From Epibacterium ulvae (GTDB lineage Bacteria > Pseudomonadota > Alphaproteobacteria > Rhodobacterales > Rhodobacteraceae), in the NCBI RefSeq assembly GCF_018678075.1, contig NZ_JAHHIR010000101.1:1-59792 (forward strand): a stretch of 59,792 nucleotides of DNA, written 5' to 3'. The position numbers and the translations under genes are program-made. Shown in pieces: positions 22,110 through 31,724 of the stretch (within the stretch, counting starts at the first letter, position 1; each line of letters begins with the position of its first letter). A model generated the notes under the pieces. That model worked only from the letters and a program-made list of their open reading frames with translations. It had not been told where the DNA came from and searched no databases.

Positions 22110-22388
22110 CTACTGTTTTCTGAACTTTTTAAGCTGCGTGGTTTTCAACGCCTCTTCGCCGTGGTCCGCAACGGCTGCGATCCAGCTGCGAAACTCCTCT
22201 TCGCTCAGGTTGTAACGGCGCAGCGCTTCTGATTGCGGCAATAGCCCATACAACACCCCACGCACCACCGCCGCCTTGCGGGAGGCGACCCACCGGCGTG
22301 TGGTTTCTGGCGGAAGATCCGCCCGCGTCATAACAGTCCCGTCTGGAAGGGTAACAGCACGAGGTCCGTCCACTTTCTTTAAAAACAT
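22110..22388 (-). CDS. sciP: CtrA inhibitor SciP
   Basis: 92 residues of the DUF1153/SciP family. The protein starts MFLKKVDGPRAVTLPDGTVM and contains the helix-turn-helix core TRRWVASRKAAVVRGVLYGLL and ALRRYNLSEEEFRSWI. In Caulobacter SciP binds CtrA and blocks recruitment of RNA polymerase at CtrA-dependent promoters in G1. The same-strand position just upstream of ctrA, with about 120 bases between them, fits a shared regulatory island. An imperfect CtrA site lies upstream at 22450. Confidence 0.93.
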   Translation of the reverse strand: MFLKKVDGPRAVTLPDGTVMTRADLPPETTRRWVASRKAAVVRGVLYGLLPQSEALRRYNLSEEEFRSWIAAVADHGEEALKTTQLKKFRKQ

Positions 22389-22449
22389 GGCCCTATCCCC
22401 TTACGGATATTCATAGTTCTGGTCCGAAGGGAAAGTTCACAGCTTAGGT

Positions 22450-22464
22450 TTAACGATACATGAA
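22450..22464. promoter_or_regulatory. Imperfect CtrA site upstream of sciP
   Basis: TTAA-CGATACA-TGAA, one base off TTAA-N7-TTAA, between the divergent sciP and mnmA genes. Confidence 0.35.
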
Positions 22465-22473
22465 CCACGCCCC

Positions 22474-22501
22474 TTGAGAGTCGTTAGGATTTTCCTATAT
22501 T
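22474..22501 (+). promoter_or_regulatory. Likely promoter of mnmA
   Basis: TTGAGA and TATATT separated by 16 bases, 38 bases before the mnmA ATG. A GAGTC (GANTC, CcrM methylation) site overlaps the -35 element. Confidence 0.45.
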
Positions 22502-22539
22502 CTGCGACGCCTGCCCCCTTGACCTAAAGGAGTCGCCAA

Positions 22540-23685
22540 ATGGCGCTGGATACCGATCACCCTGTGAACCTTTTGGGGTTCGCCAAACCGCCCTCGGAAA
22601 CCCGAGTGGTGGTTGCCATGTCGGGCGGCGTCGACAGCTCCGTAGTGGCAGCTTACCTTGCAGATCAAGGGTTTGACGTGGTTGGCGTCACCCTGCAGCT
22701 TTATGACCACGGCGCCGCATTGGTGAAAAAAGGTGCCTGTTGTGCGGGCATCGATATCCACGATGCACGCCGAGTCGCCGAGGAACGGGGATTCCCGCAT
22801 TACGTTCTGGATTATGAGAACATTTTTAAAGATGCGGTGATTGATGAGTTCGCGGACAGCTATTTGGGCGGCGCGACGCCGGTTCCCTGCATTCGTTGCA
22901 ATGAACGGGTGAAATTTAAGGACCTGTTGGAAACCGCCAAAGATCTGGACGCCGACTGCATGGCTACTGGACATTACATCCAGCGCATGGATGGGCAAAA
23001 CGGGCCGGAACTTCATTGTGCCGAGGATGCAAATCGCGATCAAAGCTATTTCCTGTTCTCCACCACACCGGATCAATTGGCATATTTGCGCTTTCCGCTT
23101 GGCCATTTGCCGTCCAAAGACGCAACCCGCGAATTGGCGGCGCAATATGGTCTGGCGGTTGCAGACAAGCCCGACAGCCAGGACATCTGTTTTGTGCCCG
23201 ACGGCAACTATGCCAGCGTGATCGAGAAGCTGCGCCCTGGCGCTGCGGAACCTGGCGACATTGTACATGCAGACGGCCGCGTGTTGGCCGCGCATAACGG
23301 TGTCATCCACTATACCATCGGTCAGAGGCGCGGCCTGGGCATCGGTGGGCTCAGCGAGCCGCTCTATGTGGTGAAGCTGGATGTGGACAAGAAACAGGTC
23401 GTTGTCGGCCCCAAAGACCTGCTGGCCACCCGCAAAATTCCCGTGCGTGAGATCAACTGGCTGGGTGATGAGCCTTTCATGTCGCGCAAAGAATGGCATC
23501 TCAAGGTCAGGGTACGGTCCACACGTCCACCTCGCGAGGCGATCATCCGCCCGATTTCCGAGACCGAGGCCGAGGTTGAACTGATGGTGGCCGAGGAAGG
23601 CGTCTCCCCCGGTCAGGCTTGTGTGTTTTATTCAGGCGAAAGCAGCCGCATCTTTGGCGGCGGCTGGATTTGGCGCGGCTATTAA
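22540..23685 (+). CDS. mnmA: tRNA-specific 2-thiouridylase MnmA
   Basis: 381 residues. The PP-loop SGGVDSS is at about 28-34; the two catalytic cysteines are in [11 protein letters not shown] and in [11 protein letters not shown]. It adds sulfur to U34 of Lys, Glu and Gln tRNAs, using persulfide delivered by cysteine desulfurase relay proteins. AAAGGAG precedes the ATG by a suitable distance. The gene stands divergent from sciP and converges on lpxB with a 7-base gap. Confidence 0.97.
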   Translation: MALDTDHPVNLLGFAKPPSETRVVVAMSGGVDSSVVAAYLADQGFDVVGVTLQLYDHGAALVKKGACCAGIDIHDARRVAEERGFPHYVLDYENIFKDAVIDEFADSYLGGATPVPCIRCNERVKFKDLLETAKDLDADCMATGHYIQRMDGQNGPELHCAEDANRDQSYFLFSTTPDQLAYLRFPLGHLPSKDATRELAAQYGLAVADKPDSQDICFVPDGNYASVIEKLRPGAAEPGDIVHADGRVLAAHNGVIHYTIGQRRGLGIGGLSEPLYVVKLDVDKKQVVVGPKDLLATRKIPVREINWLGDEPFMSRKEWHLKVRVRSTRPPREAIIRPISETEAEVELMVAEEGVSPGQACVFYSGESSRIFGGGWIWRGY

Positions 23686-23692
23686 ATGTGCA

Positions 23693-24856
23693 TTATGCAG
23701 GCAGGCGGTGCAAAACCGCCTGTGCCGCGCGAAGCCCCGGTGCTTCACCACCCTGGCCCAGACGCTCCATTGTCAGCGCCATAGCGTCCAATTGTCCGTT
23801 GGGGTTTGATAACACGGCGCTGAGCTGCGCGGTGATCTGATCTGGCGCGCAGGCAGGACCAAGACATTCAGGCACTACACGGGTGTCGCTGACCAGATTG
23901 ACCAAGGTCACAGTGTCGATCAGCGCCATACGCTTCATGAGCTGCCAGGTGAGCCATTTGAATGTATAGGCAATGACCATGGGCGTTTGTGCCTGCGCCA
24001 GCTCCAGTGACACGGTGCCCGACGCTGCAAGCGCCAGATCCGCACCGGCAAAGGCTGCGCGCTTATGCGCCTTGGCGGTCTCGGCATCCAAGAGGTTGGG
24101 ATCCACAAGCACAGTATTTCGCGGCCAGTTTTGCAGATTTTCCCGCACCAGCTGCGCCACGGGCGCGGCGGCTGGCACAACCACACGCATGTCGGGGTGT
24201 TGCAGAACAAAATTCTGCACCGCCTCACCAAACACCGGAGCGAGCCGACCGACCTCTGACCGGCGTGATCCGGGCAAGGCCACCAGATACGGCGCATCGC
24301 CGAGGTCGAACGCCGTGCGAAAGGCGGTAATCTCGTCCGATGTGGCCAGTGGCTCATTCACCACGGGGTGACCCACAAAGTCACAATCCATCCCAGCGGC
24401 CTGCATATAGGGCGGCTCAAACGGTAAAAGCGCCAGAACATGGTCGATGCATTGGGCCATCTTGGTCGCGCGTTTCGGCCGCCAGGCCCAGACCGACGGG
24501 GCCACGTAGTGCACTGTGCGCACATCCGAGGCCTCTTTCACCAGTTTCGCGACCCGCAGGGAAAAATCCGGGCTGTCGATGGTGATCATCACATCGGGCT
24601 GGCTGGCAATGACTGCTTCGGCGGTTTCCCGAATACGGCGTTTCAGGTGGCGATACTTGGGCAGCACTTCGGCGATGCCCATGACCGACAACTCGTCCAT
24701 AGCAAAGCGAGAGACCAGCCCCTGTTCTTGCATCAACGGACCGCCAATTCCGTCAAATGTCACGCCCGGCGCCAAGTGTTTCAACCCCGCCATCAAGGCG
24801 CCGCCCAATCTGTCTCCGGAGGGCTCACCCGCCAGGATAAAGACCCGAAGGCTCAC
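23693..24856 (-). CDS. lpxB: Lipid-A-disaccharide synthase
   Basis: 387 residues, GT19 family. The N-terminus SLRVFILAGEPSGDRLGG, the middle DSPDFSLRVAK and HYVAPSVWAWRPKR and the later ALPGSRRSEV and TVSLELA stretches are diagnostic. It joins two acylated glucosamine units at the inner membrane. The start is GTG at 24856, which overlaps the lpxI stop as GTGA; an earlier start would run inside lpxI. Last gene of the fabZ-lpxA-lpxI-lpxB unit. Confidence 0.96.
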   Translation of the reverse strand: MSLRVFILAGEPSGDRLGGALMAGLKHLAPGVTFDGIGGPLMQEQGLVSRFAMDELSVMGIAEVLPKYRHLKRRIRETAEAVIASQPDVMITIDSPDFSLRVAKLVKEASDVRTVHYVAPSVWAWRPKRATKMAQCIDHVLALLPFEPPYMQAAGMDCDFVGHPVVNEPLATSDEITAFRTAFDLGDAPYLVALPGSRRSEVGRLAPVFGEAVQNFVLQHPDMRVVVPAAAPVAQLVRENLQNWPRNTVLVDPNLLDAETAKAHKRAAFAGADLALAASGTVSLELAQAQTPMVIAYTFKWLTWQLMKRMALIDTVTLVNLVSDTRVVPECLGPACAPDQITAQLSAVLSNPNGQLDAMALTMERLGQGGEAPGLRAAQAVLHRLPA

Positions 24857-25641
24857 GATGCCCGCACCCAGAAAAACAGGCTCAGACGGTCGCAATTGGC
24901 AATCACCTCGGCCCGGTCCAGGACAATCACGCCGCCGGCCTCGATCACAATGCCAGAGAGTTTGGCAGACGCGGCTGCGACAACGGTGTCGGGCCCAATG
25001 GTGGGTAGATCCGCGCGGCGATCCTGGCCGGGTTTGGGCGCTTTGAACAGCAAACCACCCTGCCCGTCTGGCCGTTCGACCAGGCTTTGTAGCATCCAAT
25101 CGGTGCCAAAGGCATTTTCCACCGCAATCACCTGATGGCTGCGAACGGCGCAGGACTGGCCCACATCGACTGCGGCCATTGCTCCCACAACCGCAGCACC
25201 CCGTGCGGCGTCAGGTTTATCAAGCTCGCCCGGCTGGACCTTGGTGTAGACCCCATCGGTCATCAACAGATCAGGCGCAATCTCATGCGCGGCGCGCACG
25301 GTGAAACCCGCGTCTTCCATCACCAAGATGATCGCGCGCAGGGCTCCGTCGTCCCCTTGGGCCAAAGCGGCTTGTAGGATCGGGATCATGGGCAAGGTTG
25401 CAGCGTCGATTGCGGCGGGATCCACCGACGGGCGGCTGACAGCGCCCGCCATGCAGATCTCAGTCACACCGCGATTTTTCAGCTCAGCCAGAAAACTGCC
25501 AAGCTGTTCAAAGCGAAAGGTCAGATCAGGCTGAACCTCATCCGGTTCCGAGCCCAGCATCGCACAAACCAACGGCTGCACCGGCAGATTTGCAACGATT
25601 TCGCGCGGCAAAGCCCCGCGCCCAGCGATAAGCGCAATCAT
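24853..25641 (-). CDS. lpxI: UDP-2,3-diacylglucosamine pyrophosphatase LpxI
   Basis: 262 residues of the LpxI/DUF1009 family, which replaces LpxH in alphaproteobacteria and hydrolyses UDP-diacylglucosamine to lipid X. Recognised by LIAGRGALPREIV at the N-terminus, GAVSRPSVDPAA, DLLMTDGVYTKVQPG and the C-terminal KPGQDRRADLPTIGPDTV stretch. It lies between lpxA and lpxB, with 3 bases to lpxA and a 4-base overlap to lpxB. Confidence 0.95.
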   Translation of the reverse strand: MIALIAGRGALPREIVANLPVQPLVCAMLGSEPDEVQPDLTFRFEQLGSFLAELKNRGVTEICMAGAVSRPSVDPAAIDAATLPMIPILQAALAQGDDGALRAIILVMEDAGFTVRAAHEIAPDLLMTDGVYTKVQPGELDKPDAARGAAVVGAMAAVDVGQSCAVRSHQVIAVENAFGTDWMLQSLVERPDGQGGLLFKAPKPGQDRRADLPTIGPDTVVAAASAKLSGIVIEAGGVIVLDRAEVIANCDRLSLFFWVRAS

Positions 25642-25644
25642 GGT

Positions 25645-26430
25645 CTAGCCTCCCGGCGTAAGGAAGGAACGATCAGACACGCCGGTGATAAAGGCGACGA
25701 TCTCTTCGACATAGGCGCTGTCGGTTTCATCCCCCAAGCGGCGAGCGCGTTCCTGGAAGGTGCCCTCACCCTGCGCCAACATCTGAAAAGCAGCCCGCAA
25801 CGCGGTGATATCGGCGCGTTTGACACCGCGACGTTTCAATCCAACAAGGTTCAGGCCGTCCAATTCACCGCGTGGCGCCTGCACTAGACCATAGGGGATC
25901 ACGTCATTGGTCACCATGGTCACGGCGCCAATAATCGCGCCACGCCCGATGCGAACCCATTGGTGAATGCCAGACAGACCGCCGATGATCACGTCATCTT
26001 CCAGCACACAATGGCCGGCGACAGCCGCTGAGTTCACCACGATCACCCGATCGCCAACCTGCGCGTCATGCGCGATGTGACACCCGGCCATTAACAGACC
26101 GTCATCGCCGATGCGCGTTACGCCACCGCCACCTTCGGTGCCGGCATTGATGGTCACATGTTCGCGGATACGGTTGCGCGCACCGATCACGGTGCTGCAG
26201 GTCTCACCCTTGAACTTCAGATCTTGCGGGATCTCACCAATGACCGAGAAGGAGAAAACAACCGTGTCTTCGCCAATCTTGGTGTCACCGGTGATCACGA
26301 CATGCGATTTCAAAACCACCCGTTCGGCCAGTTCGGCCTCGGCTCCTACGATGCAGAACGGGCCGATTTCACAGCCGTCACCGATTTTGGCACCTGGTTC
26401 GATAATGGCGCTGGGGTGGATGTTTGTCAT
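25645..26430 (-). CDS. lpxA: UDP-N-acetylglucosamine acyltransferase
   Basis: 261 residues with hexapeptide repeats forming a left-handed beta helix (for example IHPSAIIEPGAKIGDGCEIGPFCIVG) over the first 180 residues, then a helical C-terminus. The catalytic histidine is in the MAGCHIAHDAQVG region. It makes the first step of lipid A. Six bases separate it from fabZ. Confidence 0.96.
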   Translation of the reverse strand: MTNIHPSAIIEPGAKIGDGCEIGPFCIVGAEAELAERVVLKSHVVITGDTKIGEDTVVFSFSVIGEIPQDLKFKGETCSTVIGARNRIREHVTINAGTEGGGGVTRIGDDGLLMAGCHIAHDAQVGDRVIVVNSAAVAGHCVLEDDVIIGGLSGIHQWVRIGRGAIIGAVTMVTNDVIPYGLVQAPRGELDGLNLVGLKRRGVKRADITALRAAFQMLAQGEGTFQERARRLGDETDSAYVEEIVAFITGVSDRSFLTPGG

Positions 26431-26435
26431 CGCGA

Positions 26436-26900
26436 TTACCCTTCCTGACGGTCGACCATTGCGGTGAAGTCCGCTTCGGCTGCGACCTCACCATCAACGG
26501 TTGCAACACCGTGGAATTTGAAAATCTTACCGCCCATTTTACCGCGTGTGGTGGTTACGTTCATTTCCAGAACGTCACCGGGCACAACTTTGCGGCGGAA
26601 TTTACATTTGTCGATGTTCATGAAGTAGATCAACAGCTCAGTGTCGATCATATCCATGCCAACGCCCAGCATCACACCAGCCGTCTGCGCCATGGCTTCG
26701 ACAATTGTCACGCCTGGCATGATCGGGGTGCCGGGGAAATGGCCCTGAAAATGCGGCTCGTTCATGGTGACATTCTTGATGCCGCGCGCAGAGCTGTAGC
26801 CATCGATGTCCACGACTTTATCAACCAGAAGAAAGGGATAACGATGCGGCAGGATCCGCTGGATCAGGTGGATATCGGCGCTTTTGAGATCGGCGGTCAT
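26436..26900 (-). CDS. fabZ: 3-hydroxyacyl-ACP dehydratase FabZ
   Basis: 154 residues of the hotdog fold: [13 protein letters not shown] with the active histidine in [18 protein letters not shown] and the active glutamate in EAMAQTAG. Acts in fatty acid elongation and competes with lpxA for 3-hydroxyacyl-ACP, which explains their joint operon. ATG at 26900 preferred; an upstream ATG at 26936 would add twelve residues with no homologous look. Confidence 0.96.
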   Translation of the reverse strand: MTADLKSADIHLIQRILPHRYPFLLVDKVVDIDGYSSARGIKNVTMNEPHFQGHFPGTPIMPGVTIVEAMAQTAGVMLGVGMDMIDTELLIYFMNIDKCKFRRKVVPGDVLEMNVTTTRGKMGGKIFKFHGVATVDGEVAAEADFTAMVDRQEG

Positions 26901-26978
26901 GGGAATTGCGTCCTGTTTTTCTTGGTGACTTGGCATGTGGGTAACAAGGGATGGAGCTTTGAGCAAGCGGCAGCGGGC

Positions 26979-27593
26979 TTATTTGCCGCTATCCTCAGAC
27001 GGGCGCCCATCGCCCAGAATGGCATCGACACGTTGGACCGCTAGTTGGGTAATATCAGCGGCCTCGGCGCTGAGCAGCACTGAGGATTTCTCCAAAATCG
27101 CCCCGGCACCTGCCTCACGCATGATTTCTTGCAGGATGGGCAACGAGACCGCGAGGAATTCGCGCCGCGCATCTTCGCCCATACGGTTTATTTCTTCCAG
27201 CTTGGTGTCCTGGACCCGCCGGATTTCCTGCACCTTTTGGTCAAACGCATCCGCAAGACGGCGAAAGTCATCAGGTGCCATGGATTTGCGACGTTCGGTC
27301 AGCTCTTGTTCTTCGGCGCGCAGTTCAGCTTCGATCCGACGGTTTTCAGCGGTCAGAACCGCGCCTTCGGCTTCGATTTCCTGGGCAACACGGCGGCCAA
27401 AGGCGCTTTCGTTGAACATCACGTCGGAGCGCAAGGTCAAAACACCGCTGAGGGGCACACCAAACTGGGGTCGCTGCCCCTGTGGCAGACCGGGCGCAAA
27501 TGGCGCGGACTGGGCCCATGCAAGATCAGAGGCGGCCCCCAAAAGGACCGCCCCAGACATCACAAAAGCTGTGACATGTTTCAGCATCAACAA
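26979..27593 (-). CDS. OmpH/Skp-family periplasmic chaperone
   Basis: 204 residues: a signal peptide (about 1-28, cleaved after AWA), a short Pro-rich segment, then a long coiled coil (about 65-150, rich in Glu and Arg: EAEGAVLTAENRRIEAELRA) as in Skp. It holds unfolded outer-membrane proteins in the periplasm. One base separates it from the bamA stop, which matches the usual bamA-skp order. lpxD, commonly next in the cluster, is absent here. Confidence 0.88.
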   Translation of the reverse strand: MLMLKHVTAFVMSGAVLLGAASDLAWAQSAPFAPGLPQGQRPQFGVPLSGVLTLRSDVMFNESAFGRRVAQEIEAEGAVLTAENRRIEAELRAEEQELTERRKSMAPDDFRRLADAFDQKVQEIRRVQDTKLEEINRMGEDARREFLAVSLPILQEIMREAGAGAILEKSSVLLSAEAADITQLAVQRVDAILGDGRPSEDSGK

Positions 27594-27594
27594 G

Positions 27595-29982
27595 TTAGAA
27601 CCGCGCTTGCAACGTCAGGTCAAAGTTGCGTTCTTGGTCAAACTCTTCGCTCGAAATCGGCTTGGAGAAGTTGAACCGCAGCGGGCCAATGGCTGTTGTC
27701 CACAAGAGAGAGAAACCGATAACATGACGATAGGAGCCTTCACGGCCAACAATTGTTCCACCTGATGTATCAACATCATTCAGCCCCCAGACGTTGCCGA
27801 TGTCGTAGAACAGGCCACCGCGCAGACCGAGTTCTTCGGGCAGACCCAGCGGGAATTCCGCGTCAAACCGGGCAACCGCAAAGTAGTTTCCGCCCAAAGA
27901 GTCCGTGTAGCTGGTTCCGTTCGAAGACGAAATATCCCTAGGGCCAATACCGTTGGGGTCAAAGCCACGTAGCTGGTTCGGGCCCAGCAAGAAACGATCC
28001 GTCGTCCGGCTGAAATCACCGCCCTGCCACTGGAAGGCACCTGCCTCTACCGTGGCCCGCAGGGTGACTTCTTCGTTAAAGATCCTCTTCTCGGCCACGA
28101 TCCGAGCGGTGCTTCGGATGTATTCAGAATCCCCACCCAGACCAGCATAGTCAGCGCCAACTTCGAACAGGAAGCTGCGCGTCGGATCAATCTCTTCCAG
28201 ACGGCTGTCAAAGGTATAAGTAAACCCAACCGAGCTGGCAGCACGTTCGCCAAAGCCGATTTCATTGCTGATCACAGGACCGGACACCGGATTACCCAGG
28301 CTATCCTCACCACGCGATTGCAGTTCCGTGTTGTCCCAAGTGTAGCGCAGGCTCAGATTGGAGTATCCATTGAGTGCAAAGCTGATCGCCGGGCTAAAGA
28401 ACACACGTTCGGTGTCATAAGACGCAAAGCTGGAGTCTGAAGTGGCAAGACCAAAGTCCAGATCCAGCTGCAGATCCCGGCCCAACAGATGTGGCTCGGT
28501 GAAGCTGACAGAGTATTCTTGGTTTTCTTCGGCGGTCGACAAGTTCAGCGACAGACGCTGGCCACGACCCAGGAAGTTGTTCTCGCTCAAGCCCAGAACA
28601 ACGCCGATACCATCTTCGGCGGAGAATGCACCACCGATGGACAGCGAGCCGGTTGGCTGCTCGACCACGTCGACATCGACAATAACCTGATCTTCGGTCG
28701 AACCTTCCCGCACATCCACATTGGAATCGGAGAAGAACCCAAGGGCACGGATACGTTCGGCCGTTTCACGAATTTCACGAGGGTTATAGGGGTCGCCCTC
28801 CGCGGTGCGAAACTTCTGGCGGATCACCCGGTCCAGCGTCGTGGTGTTGCCTTCGATATCGATCCGCTCAACAAAGATCCGTGGCCCGCGTACCAGGGCA
28901 AGCTCCAGATCCAGGGTCAGATCGCGGTCGTTGCGCACGATACGTGGTTCAACTCGCATAAAGTCGATGCCCTGACGCACGGCCAGGCGCTCCAACTTGA
29001 CCATCTCGGAGTCAACCAACGCAGGGTTATAGACCACACCCGGCTTCACACGAATGGCGCGTTGATAATAATCCGCGTCGGCTTCGGGAATTTCGCTGAC
29101 AACCGAGACATTGCCAAACTTGAACTGCTGACCTTCGGTCACATCAACCACCAGGAACACGCCATCGCGTTCCGGGGTCAGTTCGGCATTGGCGCTGTTG
29201 ACGCGGAAATCCACGTAGCCACGGGACAGATAGAAGTCACGCAGCACCTGCTTGTCGAACTCAAGACGGTCCTGAACAAGCGTATCGCGGTTGATAAAGG
29301 TCCTCAGGAAGTTCGCCTGCTTGGTCTCAAGCACGCGGCGCAAACGGCGGTCCGAGAATTGGCGGTTGCCCACAAAGGAGACGCGCTCAACTTCGGTGGT
29401 GTCACCTTCGGCGATTTCAAACACCAGATCGACACGGTTGTCGCTGCGGCGGATGATGCGCGGCGTCACTTGCGAAGCGATCCGACCACGGGCGCTGTAG
29501 AGCTCTGCGATCAAGTCCGCGTCCCGTTCGGCGGTCTCTGGGTTGAACACACGGCGTGGCGCGGATTCGACGATTTCACGCAGCGCGTCGTCTTTCAGGC
29601 GTCGATTGCCCTCAAACGCGATCTGGCTGATGGTCGGGAATTCGGTGACTTTGATCACCAGCGTATTACCGCTTGGGACCAGTTCGACCGTCTCAAACAC
29701 ACCGCTGTCCAGGATGCGCTGGTAGGCGTCGTTCAGCTCGCCTGCGGAGACTGCACTCCCCTGCTCCAATCCGGTATAGGCAACGATGGTCGAGGTCTGG
29801 ATCCGTTGGTTCCCCTCCACCCGAACGTTGTTAAACTGGAAGCTTTGCGCTGAAACAAAGTTGGGCGTTGCGGCCAAACCAAGCGCCACCGACAATGCCA
29901 CCGCAGATACGTTGCGGAACAAAATGTTGGAGCGTTTAACCCCTCCCACACAGGATGTTCCCGCCGAAAAACCCCTTGCCAT
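27595..29982 (-). CDS. bamA: Outer membrane protein assembly factor BamA
   Basis: 795 residues. After a signal peptide (ending near FVSAQS, about residue 46) come five POTRA repeats (about 48-440; e.g. VRVEGNQRIQ, IAFEGNRRLKDD, VSFVGNRQFSDRRLR) and a 16-strand Omp85 barrel closing with LTLQARF. It folds and inserts beta-barrel proteins. The N-terminal 20 residues before the hydrophobic core are longer than usual, so a later start at the next Met is possible. Next to ompH and downstream of rseP. Confidence 0.97.
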   Translation of the reverse strand: MARGFSAGTSCVGGVKRSNILFRNVSAVALSVALGLAATPNFVSAQSFQFNNVRVEGNQRIQTSTIVAYTGLEQGSAVSAGELNDAYQRILDSGVFETVELVPSGNTLVIKVTEFPTISQIAFEGNRRLKDDALREIVESAPRRVFNPETAERDADLIAELYSARGRIASQVTPRIIRRSDNRVDLVFEIAEGDTTEVERVSFVGNRQFSDRRLRRVLETKQANFLRTFINRDTLVQDRLEFDKQVLRDFYLSRGYVDFRVNSANAELTPERDGVFLVVDVTEGQQFKFGNVSVVSEIPEADADYYQRAIRVKPGVVYNPALVDSEMVKLERLAVRQGIDFMRVEPRIVRNDRDLTLDLELALVRGPRIFVERIDIEGNTTTLDRVIRQKFRTAEGDPYNPREIRETAERIRALGFFSDSNVDVREGSTEDQVIVDVDVVEQPTGSLSIGGAFSAEDGIGVVLGLSENNFLGRGQRLSLNLSTAEENQEYSVSFTEPHLLGRDLQLDLDFGLATSDSSFASYDTERVFFSPAISFALNGYSNLSLRYTWDNTELQSRGEDSLGNPVSGPVISNEIGFGERAASSVGFTYTFDSRLEEIDPTRSFLFEVGADYAGLGGDSEYIRSTARIVAEKRIFNEEVTLRATVEAGAFQWQGGDFSRTTDRFLLGPNQLRGFDPNGIGPRDISSSNGTSYTDSLGGNYFAVARFDAEFPLGLPEELGLRGGLFYDIGNVWGLNDVDTSGGTIVGREGSYRHVIGFSLLWTTAIGPLRFNFSKPISSEEFDQERNFDLTLQARF

Positions 29983-30134
29983 CTCTCAAACCCAATTATC
30001 ACTGCTTTTAAAAAGTGCGTATCGGGTTTGAAAGCCGTTGTCAAAACTAACCAAACATTAACCCGCTTTCGCGGGTCATTTGTTTCGTATTTACGTCTAT
30101 GTAGGGAACTTGCGCGCGGCCCCTGCCGGGCCGG

Positions 30135-30263
30135 TCAGTGGGATCCGGCGAAATATGCGGCCACTGTCAGGGAAATGGCAATTGTCAGAACCCAGACAAA
30201 CCGATCCATATTGAGGCGTAGCAGTAGGTCAAAGCCACGGTATGAAAGTGCTGCAGTGCTCAT
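30135..30263 (-). CDS. Small single-helix membrane protein, unknown
   Basis: 42 residues if started at ATG 30263 (48 from ATG 30281, which has AAAGGACGA before it). One hydrophobic helix, FVWVLTIAISLTVAAYF, follows a basic amphipathic segment (YRGFDLLLRLNMDR). It lies in the 388-base gap between rseP and bamA, same strand. I do not recognise a family. The ribosome binding site and the membrane helix are the only support. Confidence 0.4.
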   Translation of the reverse strand: MSTAALSYRGFDLLLRLNMDRFVWVLTIAISLTVAAYFAGSH

Positions 30264-30370
30264 GTGATCCCCGATTCCCATTCGTCCTTTGGGTATTAAC
30301 AAAGGATAAACCGACAATAGGGCAAGAGTGGGGCAGCCACCGGGCCGCCACACTCGAAATTACATAATGG

Positions 30371-31720
30371 TTAACAGAAGATATCGTTACCCAGGGCAAA
30401 GACCATCATCGACAGAACCATCGCAATTCCAACCGTCATTAGAATCTGCAACGCACGATCATGCGGCGGCCGGCCAACCACGGCCTCATAGGCGTAAAAT
30501 ACCAGATGCCCGCCATCCAGTGCAGGCACCGGAAAGAGGTTCATCAGACCAACCGCAGTTGAGATAATTGCGATAAACCGCAGGAAGCTTTCGCCGCCTT
30601 GTTTGGCCATGGATGACGAGGTCTCGGCAATGCCAATCGGGCCAGACAGGTTGCAGGTGCTGATGGCACCGGAAATCATATGCTTCAAACCGGACAGCGA
30701 CATCTCGATCACCGCATAGACCTGGCGCACACCGCCCCAAAGCGCATCGGTGAACCCCATAGATTCGGTTGCGGGATCAAACGCCATGCCGCCGACAATG
30801 CCAATCCGCCATTGGGTGGCAAAACCGCCGTCTGGTTGCGGCTCGTCGGTAGCGCGTGGTGCCAGTGCGAATTCCATCGTCTGACCGTCGCGCCAGATGT
30901 CCAGCAACAGCACTTTGCCCTCTCCGCCTTCGACCAGCTCTTTCAGTTGCGAAAACGCATAGATGGGCTGTCCATCGACACCAGTGATCACGTCGCCCGA
31001 CTGAATGCCGATGTCAGAGGCCGCACTGCGCGGCGCGATCGACCGCACGTAAGGCGGCGACAGAACCGGGCCTGATACTTCTTGAACGGCGCCATCACGG
31101 CGGACGGTATAGGTCAGGTGATCACCAACGGGCAGCGCTTCCGTAAAGCTGCTCCAGGCGGCGCTGTCGCTAAAGGACGGCACCGCTTGGCCTGCAATTT
31201 CAAGGATTTCATCGCCTTCTTGCAGCTCGTTCTGAATGCCGGGCAAAGGCACGACCGAGCCAACACCCAAGGGTTCGCGGATGGTGCCTTCGGACAAAAG
31301 AATGGCGCAAAAGATGATGGCCGACAGGATAAAGTTAAAGACCGGACCAGCCGCCACCGTGGCACTGCGCGCCCAAAGCGGGGCGCCATGCATGGTGCGG
31401 CGCATTTCCACGACGTCGCCTTCGGCGGCGGCCATCGCCTCTTCGTCTTTGCCAGAGGCGGCATTGGCATCGCCCAGGAATTTCACATATCCGCCAAACG
31501 GCAGCGCGGCGATCTGCCAGCGGGTGCCCCGTTTGTCCATCCGGCTCCACAACACGGGACCAAACCCGAGCGAGAAAACCTCAGCATGGATGCCAGACCA
31601 GCGGCCAACGATGTAGTGGCCATATTCATGTACCGCCACAATCACCGACAGCACCGCAACAAAGGTGACAATTGTGAAAGCCAAGCCGCCAACCTGGGGC
31701 AAAAATCCAATGACGTCCAA
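30371..31720 (-). CDS. rseP: Site-2 intramembrane protease RseP
   Basis: 449 residues. The zinc motif HEYGH is at 31-35 in the first membrane helix; two PDZ-like domains (about 125-300) contain SIAPRSAASDIGIQSGDVITGVDG; the PALDGGHLVF motif near residue 400 supplies the third zinc ligand. It trims anti-sigma factors within the inner membrane. Placed between dxr and bamA as in most proteobacteria. Confidence 0.96.
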   Translation of the reverse strand: MDVIGFLPQVGGLAFTIVTFVAVLSVIVAVHEYGHYIVGRWSGIHAEVFSLGFGPVLWSRMDKRGTRWQIAALPFGGYVKFLGDANAASGKDEEAMAAAEGDVVEMRRTMHGAPLWARSATVAAGPVFNFILSAIIFCAILLSEGTIREPLGVGSVVPLPGIQNELQEGDEILEIAGQAVPSFSDSAAWSSFTEALPVGDHLTYTVRRDGAVQEVSGPVLSPPYVRSIAPRSAASDIGIQSGDVITGVDGQPIYAFSQLKELVEGGEGKVLLLDIWRDGQTMEFALAPRATDEPQPDGGFATQWRIGIVGGMAFDPATESMGFTDALWGGVRQVYAVIEMSLSGLKHMISGAISTCNLSGPIGIAETSSSMAKQGGESFLRFIAIISTAVGLMNLFPVPALDGGHLVFYAYEAVVGRPPHDRALQILMTVGIAMVLSMMVFALGNDIFC

Positions 31721-31724
31721 AATC

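Noticed and set aside
28489-29853. Open frame of 454 codons on the plus strand
   Set aside because: It is the antisense shadow of bamA, whose POTRA and barrel motifs are unmistakable.
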